NCBI GenBank assembly: GCA_018261895.1
Contig: JAGTRT010000009.1
Coordinates: 1-64,000 of the forward strand
DNA from: Pseudomonadota bacterium
GTDB taxonomy: Bacteria > Pseudomonadota > Gammaproteobacteria > Burkholderiales > Rhodocyclaceae
DNA: 64,000 bases
Reading direction: 5' to 3'
Part shown: positions 22,890 to 31,028 of the stretch, piece after piece
Layout of the letters: every line of letters starts with the position of its first letter
How positions within the stretch are numbered: the first letter of the stretch is position 1
Translations under genes and position numbers: made by a program
Notes under the pieces: generated by a model
What the model was told of the DNA's origin: nothing
Database searches by the model: none
The model's input: only the letters and a program-made list of their open reading frames with translations

Positions 22890-25208
22890 ATGCGCCTGAA
22901 TATTCTCGCTTTCGCGGCCGGCATCCTGTGCCTGCAGATGCAGCCGGAACTGCCCGGCTGGGCGCCGTGGGCGCTGGCCGGCGGGTTGCTGGTGGTGCCC
23001 CGGTTGCGCTGGTCGGGATGGCCTGTTCGACTGCTGGCCATTTTCGGCTGCTTCGCGCTGGGCGTGGCCTGGGCCGATTGGCGGGCTGAAACCAGACTGG
23101 CCGACGAACTGGGTGCCGAATGGGAGGGGCGCGATGTCGAGGTGGTCGGCGTCGTCGCCGGCCTGCCGCAAGATTTCAGCAACGGAACACGTTTCGAATT
23201 TGACGTAAATTTCCGGTTGACCGTGGGATCCGTCGTGCCTGGGCGCATCATGCTCTCCTGGTACCAGGGGCGGCGCGACGACGAGCAATTCGTCCGCTTG
23301 CCGGTGCGTCCCGGCGAACGCTGGCGCTTTACCGTGCGTCTCAAGCGCCCGCACGGCAACGCCAATCCTGGCGGCTTCGATTACGAGGCCTGGCTGCTCG
23401 AACGCGATATCCGGGCGAGCGGCTACATCCGCCCCAATTCGCCGCAGCGCCTCGACGAGATGGTCTGGCAACCGGGCTACATCATCGAACGGACGCGTTT
23501 CGCCATCCGCGAATCGTTTTTCAGCATCCTGCCGGAAGAGGCCTATCCCTGGGCCGGTGTGCTGGTCGCCCTCGTCGTCGGCGATCAGAAGGCCATTCAG
23601 GGCGATTTGTGGACGACCTTCAACCGGACAGGGACGACCCATCTCATGAGCATTTCGGGGCTCCACGTCACGATGGTCGCGGCGCTCTTCGGCTGGCTGG
23701 TGGGCTTGGGCTGGCGACGCGTTCCCCGTCTGGCGCTGCGCCTGCCGGCGCAGAAGGCCGGGTTGCTGGCAGCCTGCGCGGCGGCTTTTGCCTATGCGCT
23801 GCTTGCCGGCTTTGCCGTGCCCGCCCAGCGCACGCTCTACATGTTGCTGGTGGCCGCAGCTGCGATGCTCTCGGGGCGCATCGTTGCGCCGAGCCGGATA
23901 TTGAGCCTGGCCTTGCTGGTCGTCGTGCTGTTCGATCCGTGGGCGGTGCTGGCGGCGGGCTTCTGGCTGTCGTTCTGCGCCGTGGGTGCCTTGCTCTACA
24001 TCGGCTCGGCAACGGTTGGCGAGGCGCGCGGGCGCTGGGCGAAAGTCCGGGCCTGGGGCGTCGTGCAATGGGCGGCGACACTGGCCTCGCTGCCCATCCT
24101 GCTTCTCGTTTTCCAGCAGTTTTCGCTGGTCTCGCCGTTGGCCAATGCGCTGGCCATCCCCGTGATCAGCTTCATCGTTACCCCGCTGGCCTTGCTCGGC
24201 GCGCTGGTGCCATGGTGGCCCATCCTCGCGCTGGCGCATTGGGTCATGGACTGGCTCATGCTCTTCCTCAACTGGTGTGCGACCTGGCCGGTCTGGCTGG
24301 CGCCGGCGCCGCCGCTGTGGGCAGCGCTGGCGGCGGGTATCGGCGTGGCCGTCTGCCTCTTGCCACGCGGCATGCCCGGCCGCGGCCTGGGGGCCGTGTT
24401 GATGATTCCGGCCCTGTTCTGGCCCGTCGACAAGCCGCCCGAGGGTGAGGCCCGGGTGACCGTCCTTGATGTCGGACAGGGCCTGGCCACCGTTGTCCGG
24501 ACGCGCGAGCACACACTGATCTACGATCCCGGTCCGCTCTACAGCGCCGAATCGGATGCCGGTCAGCGTGTCGTCGTCCCATACCTGCGCGCGCAGGGCA
24601 TCGGTCGGGTCGACAAACTCATGGTGACGCATCGCGACGCCGACCATGCCGGCGGCACGGCGTCGGTTCGTGCAGCCCTGGAGGTTGAGGAGGTGCTGTC
24701 GTCGGTCGCCGGTATCGGCGGGCAGCCCTGCATCGCCGGCCAGCAGTGGGATTGGGATGGTGTCCGCTTCACTGTGCTGCACCCGGCGGCGGACGCGTAC
24801 GAGGGCGACAGCAAGTCGAACCATCTATCCTGCGTGCTGCGCATCGAAGCCGGCGGTCGGCGGATGCTGCTCACCTCGGACATCGAGGCGCCTGATGAGG
24901 CGGCTCTCCTCCAGCGCTATCCGGATGGCCTGGCGGCCGACATCATGCTCATGCCCCACCATGGGTCGAAAACATCATCGACGCCGGCTTTCCTGCAGGC
25001 GGTGGGGGCAAAGGAGGTGGTGATTCCGGTCGGCTATCGCAATCGCTTCGGACACCCCAAGCCCGAGGTGCTGGCGCGCTACGCGGCGATGGGGGCGAGG
25101 ATTGCGCGCACCGACCGCGACGGCGCCATCCGTATCAGAATGGGCAGCGATGGCGTGGCTGTGTCAGGATGGCGGGATGAACATCGCCGGTACTGGCATG
25201 GCCAGTGA
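22890..25208 (+). CDS. comEC: DNA internalization protein ComEC/Rec2
   Basis: Inner-membrane channel for single-stranded DNA uptake in natural transformation, 772 residues. It has N-terminal membrane segments (ILAFAAGILCLQMQ...), an OB-like domain around residues 80-160, the Competence domain with TGTTHLMSISGLHVTMVAAL and many TM helices, and a C-terminal metallo-beta-lactamase-like domain (LDVGQGLATVVRT, MVTHRDADHAGG, IMLMPHHGSKTSSTPAFLQA). The start MRLNILAFAAG (22890) opens the first membrane segment. A dispersed-motif copy lies in frame (FDVNFRLTVGS) where relatives have a similar-length segment. A functional ComEC would make uptake-sequence biology possible in this organism. Confidence 0.94.
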   Translation: MRLNILAFAAGILCLQMQPELPGWAPWALAGGLLVVPRLRWSGWPVRLLAIFGCFALGVAWADWRAETRLADELGAEWEGRDVEVVGVVAGLPQDFSNGTRFEFDVNFRLTVGSVVPGRIMLSWYQGRRDDEQFVRLPVRPGERWRFTVRLKRPHGNANPGGFDYEAWLLERDIRASGYIRPNSPQRLDEMVWQPGYIIERTRFAIRESFFSILPEEAYPWAGVLVALVVGDQKAIQGDLWTTFNRTGTTHLMSISGLHVTMVAALFGWLVGLGWRRVPRLALRLPAQKAGLLAACAAAFAYALLAGFAVPAQRTLYMLLVAAAAMLSGRIVAPSRILSLALLVVVLFDPWAVLAAGFWLSFCAVGALLYIGSATVGEARGRWAKVRAWGVVQWAATLASLPILLLVFQQFSLVSPLANALAIPVISFIVTPLALLGALVPWWPILALAHWVMDWLMLFLNWCATWPVWLAPAPPLWAALAAGIGVAVCLLPRGMPGRGLGAVLMIPALFWPVDKPPEGEARVTVLDVGQGLATVVRTREHTLIYDPGPLYSAESDAGQRVVVPYLRAQGIGRVDKLMVTHRDADHAGGTASVRAALEVEEVLSSVAGIGGQPCIAGQQWDWDGVRFTVLHPAADAYEGDSKSNHLSCVLRIEAGGRRMLLTSDIEAPDEAALLQRYPDGLAADIMLMPHHGSKTSSTPAFLQAVGAKEVVIPVGYRNRFGHPKPEVLARYAAMGARIARTDRDGAIRIRMGSDGVAVSGWRDEHRRYWHGQ
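23191..23230 (+). repeat. Dispersed 40-bp motif, copy 5 (inside comEC)
   Basis: GTTTCGAATTTGACGTAAA, then TTTCCGGTTGACCGTGGGAT. In frame it encodes RFEFDVNFRLTVGS. Confidence 0.85.
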
Positions 25209-25234
25209 TACATTGGCGGTAGAGGAGAGAGACC

Positions 25235-26089
25235 ATGCAATTCAAACAACAAACCGTGCAATGCCTCAGTCCTTCCGGCCTGCACCGGATGGCCTATACA
25301 GAGTGGGGAGCGCGCGACAATCCGCGCGTGCTCGTCTGCGTCCATGGCCTGACGCGAAACGGCCGCGATTTTGACGCACTGGCCGAGGCCATGTCCGGAC
25401 ACTACCGCGTCGTTTGTCCGGACGTTGTCGGGCGCGGCCGGAGCGCCCATCTGCGCGACCCGGCCGCCTATGGCATTCCGCAATACGTGGGCGACATGGT
25501 CACGCTGATCGCCCGCCTGAATGTTGAAACCGTGCATTGGGTCGGTACCTCGATGGGCGGGCTGATCGGCATGGCGCTGGCGGCGCAGGAGAATTCGCCG
25601 ATCCGCAAGCTTGTGCTCAACGATGTCGGGCCGGTCATCACCGCCGAATCGCTGCAGCGCATTGGCACCTATGTCGGCACCGATCCCGACTGGGCCACCT
25701 TCGACGAGGCGCTGGCCTTCGTCAAGCTGGTCAGTGAGCCGTTCGGCGCGCTGACCGAGGCCCAGTGGTATCACCTCACCGAAACCAGCGTGGCGCAGGG
25801 CAGCGACGGTCGCTGGCGCTTCCGCTACGATCCGCGCATAGCCGAGCCATTCCGCGCGGCCTTCGCCGACAAGGATGTCGATCTCTGGCCGCTCTACGGG
25901 CAGGTCAAATGTCCGACCCTGGCCATTCGCGGCGCGGTTTCCGATTTGCTGACCCGTGACACGTGGCAAAAAATGGGCAGTTGCGGGCCGATGGCCAAAC
26001 TGGCCGAAATCGACGGTGTCGGTCATGCGCCGATGTTCCAGTCGGCAGATCAGATCGCCGTCGTCCGGGACTTTCTGTTGAGCGCATGA
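25235..26089 (+). CDS. Alpha/beta hydrolase
   Basis: A 284-residue cytoplasmic hydrolase of the alpha/beta fold. Oxyanion region: VCVHGLTRNGRDFDALAEAM. Nucleophile elbow: WVGTSMGGLIGMAL (Ser). Acid: likely the Asp in AIRGAVSDLLTRDTW. His: in IDGVGHAPMFQSADQI. The substrate cannot be deduced; the layout resembles esterases and proline-iminopeptidase-like enzymes. It is preceded by GGAGAGAG. The stop overlaps the next hydrolase start as ATGA, so two paralogous-fold hydrolases form one operon. Confidence 0.85.
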   Translation: MQFKQQTVQCLSPSGLHRMAYTEWGARDNPRVLVCVHGLTRNGRDFDALAEAMSGHYRVVCPDVVGRGRSAHLRDPAAYGIPQYVGDMVTLIARLNVETVHWVGTSMGGLIGMALAAQENSPIRKLVLNDVGPVITAESLQRIGTYVGTDPDWATFDEALAFVKLVSEPFGALTEAQWYHLTETSVAQGSDGRWRFRYDPRIAEPFRAAFADKDVDLWPLYGQVKCPTLAIRGAVSDLLTRDTWQKMGSCGPMAKLAEIDGVGHAPMFQSADQIAVVRDFLLSA

Positions 26090-26856
26090 GACACATCGTT
26101 GTTCAGGGGCTGAAGCTCGAATATCGTGATTTTCCGGCAACGGCTGAGGGCCGTCCGACGCTTTTGCTGCTGCATGAAGGCCTGGGCTGCGTCAGCATGT
26201 GGCGCCACTTTCCGGAAAAGCTGGCGGCGGCAACCGGTTGTCGGCTGATCGTCTGGTCGCGGGCCGGCTATGGCGGCTCCGAGGCCTACGCCGAGCCACG
26301 AACCCCGCGCTACATGCACCGTGAGGGCGAGGAAATGCTGCCGGCGCTCTTGGCTGCACTCCATATCGAGCGGCCACTGCTGATCGGGCACAGCGACGGC
26401 GGCAGCATCGCCCTGATTTTTGCCGGTGCCTTTCCCGAGGCGCCGCTGGGCGTGGCCGTCATGGCGCCGCACGAGTTCGTCGAGGACATCACGCTGGCCG
26501 GTATTCGCGACGCCCGCACGGCCTGGCAGACCACCGACCTGCCGAAGAAACTGGCGCGTTACCATCACGAGCAGACCGAACGCGTTTTCAGCGACTGGAA
26601 CGATACCTGGCTATCGCCGGCGTTCCGTGACTGGAACATCGAGGAATACCTGCCGAAGATCCGCCGCCCGGTGTTGGCCATTCAGGGCGAGGATGATGAA
26701 TACGCCACGATGCGCCAGATCGAGGTGATTGCCGAGAAAGTGCCCGGCACGACCTTGCTCAAATTGCCTGAATGCGGCCATTCACCGCATCGCGATCAGG
26801 AACTGGCCGTGCTGGAAGGGTTGTGCGCGTTCGTCAGCCGCGCCATCGGGTCCTGA
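26086..26856 (+). CDS. Alpha/beta hydrolase
   Basis: A 256-residue alpha/beta hydrolase. Features: LLLLHEGLGCVSMWRHFPEK, nucleophile elbow LIGHSDGGSIALIF (Ser), acid in IQGEDDEYATMRQIE, and His in LPECGHSPHRDQ. The HEGLG loop (instead of HG) is shared with a subgroup of uncharacterised hydrolases. The start MRHIVVQGLKLEYRDF overlaps the preceding stop. Its 3' end overlaps the convergent mtfA gene by 61 bp. The substrate is unknown. Confidence 0.85.
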   Translation: MRHIVVQGLKLEYRDFPATAEGRPTLLLLHEGLGCVSMWRHFPEKLAAATGCRLIVWSRAGYGGSEAYAEPRTPRYMHREGEEMLPALLAALHIERPLLIGHSDGGSIALIFAGAFPEAPLGVAVMAPHEFVEDITLAGIRDARTAWQTTDLPKKLARYHHEQTERVFSDWNDTWLSPAFRDWNIEEYLPKIRRPVLAIQGEDDEYATMRQIEVIAEKVPGTTLLKLPECGHSPHRDQELAVLEGLCAFVSRAIGS

Positions 26857-27581
26857 CGGTAGTAGCGGCAAAGCAGGCCATAGATGGCCGGATAGTCCTG
26901 GATGACGAGATCCGGAGCGTCAAAGAAGCATTCGCTGAGGACCGCGAAGAACTCGGCCGGGTCGGTGCTGGCGTAGGGGTCGATGGCCGTCTCTTCGCAC
27001 TGGTCGACACGCTCGCAGAAGTCGTCGTAGGCCGCCGAGAACTTTGCTTCCCATTCCGTTTCGGTGATGCCCGAATGCAGCGCCGGCATGCCGTCCGCCT
27101 CGCCGTTGAGCATGTCCAGCTTGTGGGCGAACTCATGGATTACGACGTTGTAGCCATCGCCGGCGAGTTGCACGTCGCTCCATGAAATGATGAGCGGCCC
27201 GCCTTCCCAGGCTTCGCCGGAGAGCACGTCGTCGTATTCATGCACGACGCCAGATTCGTCCTCGATCCGTCGCGGGACGACGAATTCGTCGGGATAGACG
27301 ACGATGCCAACCCAGTCGCGATAGGCGCCGAGGCCCAGCTTGAGAATGGGCAGGCAGCCCTGGATGGCGATGGACAGACAGATTTCGTCGGTCAGTTCGA
27401 GCGCGCCGGCGGTGCTGAATTCCTTCTCGGCGAGGAAGGTTTCGGCGAGCGACTTGAGTTGTTGCTGTTCGTCCGCATCGAGCGTGCCGACGAAGGGCAG
27501 TGCAGCCGTGACGGTTTTCCAGAGATGGTTGGGAATGGCCTTGGGGCTTTTGCCACGCAGGCGCTCGATCAGGCTTCTCAT
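26796..27581 (-). CDS. mtfA: Zinc-dependent peptidase MtfA
   Basis: A 261-residue member of the MtfA (Mlc titration factor A) family of cytoplasmic zinc aminopeptidases that, in enterobacteria, bind the Mlc repressor. The zinc motif HEFAHKLD (HExxH) is present in NVVIHEFAHKLDMLNGEADG, with a downstream glutamate in PAEFFAVLSECFF. N-terminal helices: WKTVTAALPFVGTLDADEQQ. No mlc or ptsG is nearby, so the regulatory partner here is unknown. The start overlaps the stop of the EamA gene as ATGA, implying co-transcription. The 3' end overlaps the convergent hydrolase by 61 bp. Confidence 0.92.
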   Translation of the reverse strand: MRSLIERLRGKSPKAIPNHLWKTVTAALPFVGTLDADEQQQLKSLAETFLAEKEFSTAGALELTDEICLSIAIQGCLPILKLGLGAYRDWVGIVVYPDEFVVPRRIEDESGVVHEYDDVLSGEAWEGGPLIISWSDVQLAGDGYNVVIHEFAHKLDMLNGEADGMPALHSGITETEWEAKFSAAYDDFCERVDQCEETAIDPYASTDPAEFFAVLSECFFDAPDLVIQDYPAIYGLLCRYYRQDPMARLTNAHNPSSTASS

Positions 27582-28474
27582 CGCTTCATGGTCAGCCAGA
27601 TACCGGTGAAAATCAGCGCGATGCCGAAATAGTGGTACCAGAACGGGACTTCACCGAGAAACAGGAAGGAGAGCAGGGTGCCGAAGACCGGCATGAGGTG
27701 GATGAACAGGCTGGCCTTGTTGGCGCCGACCTCGGCGACGCCCTTGTTGTAGAAGATGTAGCCGATGAAGCTGGGGAAAATGCCGACATAGGCCAGGGCG
27801 GTCAGCGAGCCGAGGCGCAGGTTGAGGTGCTTGCCCTGCGCCAGTTCCCAGGCGTAGGCCGGGCCGAGGGCGCAAAGGCCGATGGCCGTCGTCGCGCCGA
27901 GCATGAGCATGGGATGGACGCCCGCCGGGCGCCAGGCCAGCGCGACGGTGTAGATGGCCCAGTCGAGCACGGCGACGAGCATCCAGACGTCGCCGATGTT
28001 GAGGTTGAGGTGGGCGAGCACAGCCAGATCGCCGCGCGAGACGATGGTTACTGCGCCACAGAGCGAAATGAGGACGCCAAAGGCTTCGATTCGCCGCAGG
28101 TGTTTGCCGAGGAAGGCCCAGGAAATGGCGATGGTGGCGATAGGCACGAAGGAATTGAGCAGGGCGGCGTTGGTTGCGCTGGTGTTCTGCAGGGCGATGT
28201 AGGCGAAGGTGTTGTAGCCGCCAACGCCGAGCAGGCCGAGAACGAGCAGCGGCTTCCAGCCCTGCTTGAGCAGCGGCCACTGGGTCTTGAGGTGTGGCAG
28301 GGCCAGCGGCAGGATGAGCACGAAGGCGATCATCCAGCGCCAGAAGGCGAAGGTCAGTGGCGGAATGTCGCCGCGGACGCCGCGTCCGACGACCATGTTG
28401 CCCGACCAGAAGAGTACCGTCAGGGTCAGGAGGAGGTAGGGGTTGGCGAAGTAGCGAGTGAATATTGCAGACAT
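27578..28474 (-). CDS. EamA-family (DMT) transporter
   Basis: A 298-residue inner-membrane protein with about ten hydrophobic segments and two EamA repeats: LTLTVLFWSGNMVVGRGVRG at the start of the first, and WAIYTVALAWRPAGVHPMLM opening the second. It ends LGEVPFWYHYFGIALIFTGI WLTMKR-type (GxxLIxxG pattern). Members export amino acids or other metabolites; the substrate is not predictable here. It is divergent from relA with a 53-bp gap, and its stop overlaps mtfA. Confidence 0.9.
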   Translation of the reverse strand: MSAIFTRYFANPYLLLTLTVLFWSGNMVVGRGVRGDIPPLTFAFWRWMIAFVLILPLALPHLKTQWPLLKQGWKPLLVLGLLGVGGYNTFAYIALQNTSATNAALLNSFVPIATIAISWAFLGKHLRRIEAFGVLISLCGAVTIVSRGDLAVLAHLNLNIGDVWMLVAVLDWAIYTVALAWRPAGVHPMLMLGATTAIGLCALGPAYAWELAQGKHLNLRLGSLTALAYVGIFPSFIGYIFYNKGVAEVGANKASLFIHLMPVFGTLLSFLFLGEVPFWYHYFGIALIFTGIWLTMKR

Positions 28475-28514
28475 GGGGCGATTATGCCTGAGCCGGAGAA
28501 GGCCTCTCAGACGG

Positions 28515-28520
28515 TATAAT
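28515..28520 (+). promoter_or_regulatory. TATAAT box just before relA
   Basis: A perfect -10 hexamer lies 7 bp before the ATG at 28528. If it is used, transcription would begin at or almost at the start codon, giving a leaderless or nearly leaderless relA message. No clear ribosome-binding site precedes the ATG. It could equally be chance. Confidence 0.4.
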
Positions 28521-28527
28521 CCCTAAT

Positions 28528-30750
28528 ATGGTTTCCGTTGTTCACTCTGTCGCTTCACTGAGCGACTTCGATCAGTTCCTGGCCACGCTGGCCGAGGGGC
28601 TGCCACCGGCCGAGGCTGAGCGTCTCAAGGCGGCGGTCGAGTATGCGTGGACCGCCTATGGCGAGCGCGCGTTGGGGAGCGGCGAACGGATCTGGTCGCA
28701 TGCTTTGGGCATGGCGGTCATCATTGCCGGCCTCAAGCTGGATGTCGAATCGCGGATTGCGGCGTTGCTCTTTGCCATTCCGGCGCAGGATGAGCATGGC
28801 GTCGCGACGATCGAGGCGCGTTTCGGCAAGCCGGCTGCGCACCTCGTGCATGGCATCTCGCGGCTCAACAAGCTGCGTCCGATCACCAAGGGTTTCGTCG
28901 CCACCAACATCGAGGCGGGCGAGGTCAATCCAGCCGAGATGAAGGCGCAGATCGAAGTGCTGCGCAAGATGCTGCTGGCCATGGTCGAAGACATCCGCGT
29001 CGTGCTGCTGCGCCTGGCCAGTCGGACGCAGACCCTGCGCTTCTATGCGGCCAATCCGGACGATCTGCGCGTGCAGGTGGCGCGCGAAACGCTGGAACTC
29101 TATTCGCCGCTGGCCAACCGGCTCGGGGTCTGGGAATTGAAATGGGAGCTGGAGGACCTGTCCTTCCGCTTCATCCATCCGGAGACCTACAAGAAACTGG
29201 CCAAGCTGCTCGATGAAAAACGTAGCGAACGCGAGCAGTTCATCGTCGATGCCGTGGCCAGGGTGCGTAGCGAACTCGAGGCGGTGGGCGTGCATAACGC
29301 CGAAATCTATGGCCGCCCGAAGCACATCTACAGCATCTGGAACAAGATGCGAAAAAAGGGCGTCGAGTTCTCTGAGGTCTATGACGTGCGCGCCCTGCGC
29401 ATCATCGTTGATGACCTGCGCGAGTGCTACACGGCGCTCGGCATCGTGCACAACCTGTGGTTGCCGATCCCCAAGGAGTTTGACGATTACATCTCGAATC
29501 CCAAGGGCAACAACTATCGCTCGCTGCATACCGCCGTGCGTTGTCCGGACGGGCGCAGCCTGGAAATCCAGATTCGTACGTGGGAAATGCACAAGCACGC
29601 CGAACTCGGCGTTGCGGCGCACTGGCGCTACAAGGAAGGCAGCAAGCGGACGACCGAGGACGATTACGATGAAAAGATCGCCTGGCTGCGCCAGCTGCTG
29701 ACCTGGAAGGACGAAGTCGCCGACAGTTCGGACTGGGTCAAGCATTACAAGCAGGCAGCGCTCGACGAGACCATCTACGTCATCACGCCGCAGGGCAAGG
29801 TGGTTGACCTGCCAGCCGGCTCGACGCCGGTCGATTTCGCCTACCGCGTGCATACCGATCTCGGTCATCGTTGCCGGGGCGCCAAGATTGGCGGCCAGCT
29901 GGTGCCGTTGAACACCTCGCTCGAAACGGGGCAGGAGGTCGAGATCGTGACCGCGAAGGTGGGCGGGCCGTCGCGCGACTGGCTGAATCCGCTGCTCGGC
30001 TACATCCATACCAAGAGCGCGCGGGTCAAGGTGCGCGCCTGGTTCTCGAATCTGGCGCTCGAAGAAACCTTGAGCGAAGGCCGCAATCTGATCGGCAAGG
30101 AATTGCAGCGGGCAGGGCAGACCGGGGCGAATATCGAAGAACTTTCGCGCAAGCTCGGTTTTGCCAAGGCTGACGATCTGTACATTGCCGCGGCGCGCGG
30201 TGATCTGAATCAGCGGCAGTTCCAGGCCGTGGCCAAGGGCGGCGACCTGCTGGCCGAGACGCAGCTGCCGGACGAGGTGGTGGCCAAGCCGAGCAAGCCG
30301 GTACAGGGCAATCAGGGTATCCTCATCGTCGGTGTCGACAAGCTGCTGACGCAACTGGCCCGTTGCTGCAAACCGGCGCCGCCGGATGAAATCCAGGGGT
30401 TCATCACGCGTGGCAAGGGCATTTCGATCCATCGCATGGATTGCCCGAATTTCTCGAATCTTGCTGCCCTGCATCCGGAACGCGTGATCGAGACGGATTG
30501 GGGGCAGTCCACGACGGGCGTCTTCGCGACCGACATCGTGGTCGATGCGCACGACCGTCAGGGCCTGCTGCGCGATATTTCCGAAATTTTCACGCGCGAA
30601 AAGCTCAACGTGATTGGCGTCAATACGCAATCCAAGCAGGGCAAGGCGCACATGAGCTTCACCGTCGAGATTACCAACCTGCAGCAAATGCAGCGCACGC
30701 TGACACTGATCCACGACGTCGAAGGCGTCGTCGGTGTCCGTCGCGCCTGA
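28528..30750 (+). CDS. relA: (p)ppGpp synthetase RelA
   Basis: A 740-residue long RSH protein that makes (p)ppGpp on stalled ribosomes. The N-terminal HD hydrolase domain is degenerate: in AALLFAIPAQDEHGVATIEA the catalytic HD pair is missing, so it should be synthetase only. The synthetase domain has IYGRPKHIYSIWNKM, VYDVRALRIIV, the RelA-type EFDD in PIPKEFDDYI, and NNYRSLHTAV. Then TGS (TPQGKVVDLPAGSTPVDFAY), helical, zinc-finger (LARCCKPAPPDEIQGF) and ACT domains follow. TATAAT lies 7 bp before the ATG. A small membrane-protein gene follows after 16 bp. Confidence 0.95.
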   Translation: MVSVVHSVASLSDFDQFLATLAEGLPPAEAERLKAAVEYAWTAYGERALGSGERIWSHALGMAVIIAGLKLDVESRIAALLFAIPAQDEHGVATIEARFGKPAAHLVHGISRLNKLRPITKGFVATNIEAGEVNPAEMKAQIEVLRKMLLAMVEDIRVVLLRLASRTQTLRFYAANPDDLRVQVARETLELYSPLANRLGVWELKWELEDLSFRFIHPETYKKLAKLLDEKRSEREQFIVDAVARVRSELEAVGVHNAEIYGRPKHIYSIWNKMRKKGVEFSEVYDVRALRIIVDDLRECYTALGIVHNLWLPIPKEFDDYISNPKGNNYRSLHTAVRCPDGRSLEIQIRTWEMHKHAELGVAAHWRYKEGSKRTTEDDYDEKIAWLRQLLTWKDEVADSSDWVKHYKQAALDETIYVITPQGKVVDLPAGSTPVDFAYRVHTDLGHRCRGAKIGGQLVPLNTSLETGQEVEIVTAKVGGPSRDWLNPLLGYIHTKSARVKVRAWFSNLALEETLSEGRNLIGKELQRAGQTGANIEELSRKLGFAKADDLYIAAARGDLNQRQFQAVAKGGDLLAETQLPDEVVAKPSKPVQGNQGILIVGVDKLLTQLARCCKPAPPDEIQGFITRGKGISIHRMDCPNFSNLAALHPERVIETDWGQSTTGVFATDIVVDAHDRQGLLRDISEIFTREKLNVIGVNTQSKQGKAHMSFTVEITNLQQMQRTLTLIHDVEGVVGVRRA

Positions 30751-30766
30751 TCGTCAAGGAGTTCGC

Positions 30767-30946
30767 ATGAAAGGCAATTTTGCAGCCATCGCCCTGGTCG
30801 TCATTGGCGCCGTGGCGCTGGGCGTCAATCTGGATTGGTTCGAGCTCGATCTCGTCGCGCTGATCAAGAAGTGGTGGCCGCTGGTGTTGATTGCGCTGGG
30901 CGTCGCCCTGTTCGCCACGCCCGACGATACGGGCAAAAAGGCCTGA
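30767..30946 (+). CDS. Small LiaI/LiaF-like membrane protein
   Basis: A 59-residue protein with two membrane segments (FAAIALVVIGAVALGVNLDW and WWPLVLIALGVALFA) joined by FELDLVALIKK. The layout matches the LiaI-LiaF-like (DUF5668) transmembrane domain. ATG 30767 is preceded by AAGGAG at good spacing; the longer open frame overlaps relA. It lies 16 bp after relA, so it is probably co-transcribed. The function is unknown. Confidence 0.75.
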   Translation: MKGNFAAIALVVIGAVALGVNLDWFELDLVALIKKWWPLVLIALGVALFATPDDTGKKA

Positions 30947-30961
30947 TCGTTCGCCACCAAT

Positions 30962-31007
30962 GAAAATGCGGCCCGCGGGCCGCATTTTCATTTTGGGCTT
31001 TTTTTCC
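30962..31007. terminator. Bidirectional terminator hairpin after relA operon
   Basis: A perfect 28-bp palindrome (arm GAAAATGCGGCCCG, 30962-30989) is followed by TTTTGGGCTTTTTTT, 15 bp after the stop at 30946. The T-rich tail overlaps dispersed-motif copy 6. It could also serve ppk from the other side. Confidence 0.85.
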
Positions 31008-31024
31008 GGTTGACCGTGAGATTC
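30984..31024 (+). repeat. Dispersed 40-bp motif, copy 6 (intergenic, at terminator)
   Basis: CATTTTCATTTTGGGC, then TTTTTTTCCGGTTGACCGTG and AGATT. It lies between convergent relA-operon and ppk ends, overlapping the terminator tail. Confidence 0.88.
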
Positions 31025-31028
31025 GCTT

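Noticed and set aside
28555..30714. Long antisense frame opposite relA
   Set aside because: Shadow of relA codon bias; no recognisable protein features.
28528..30750. Bifunctional SpoT-like hydrolase activity for the RSH protein
   Set aside because: The HD catalytic pair is absent in the N-terminal domain, and the synthetase has EFDD as in RelA, so it is called RelA.
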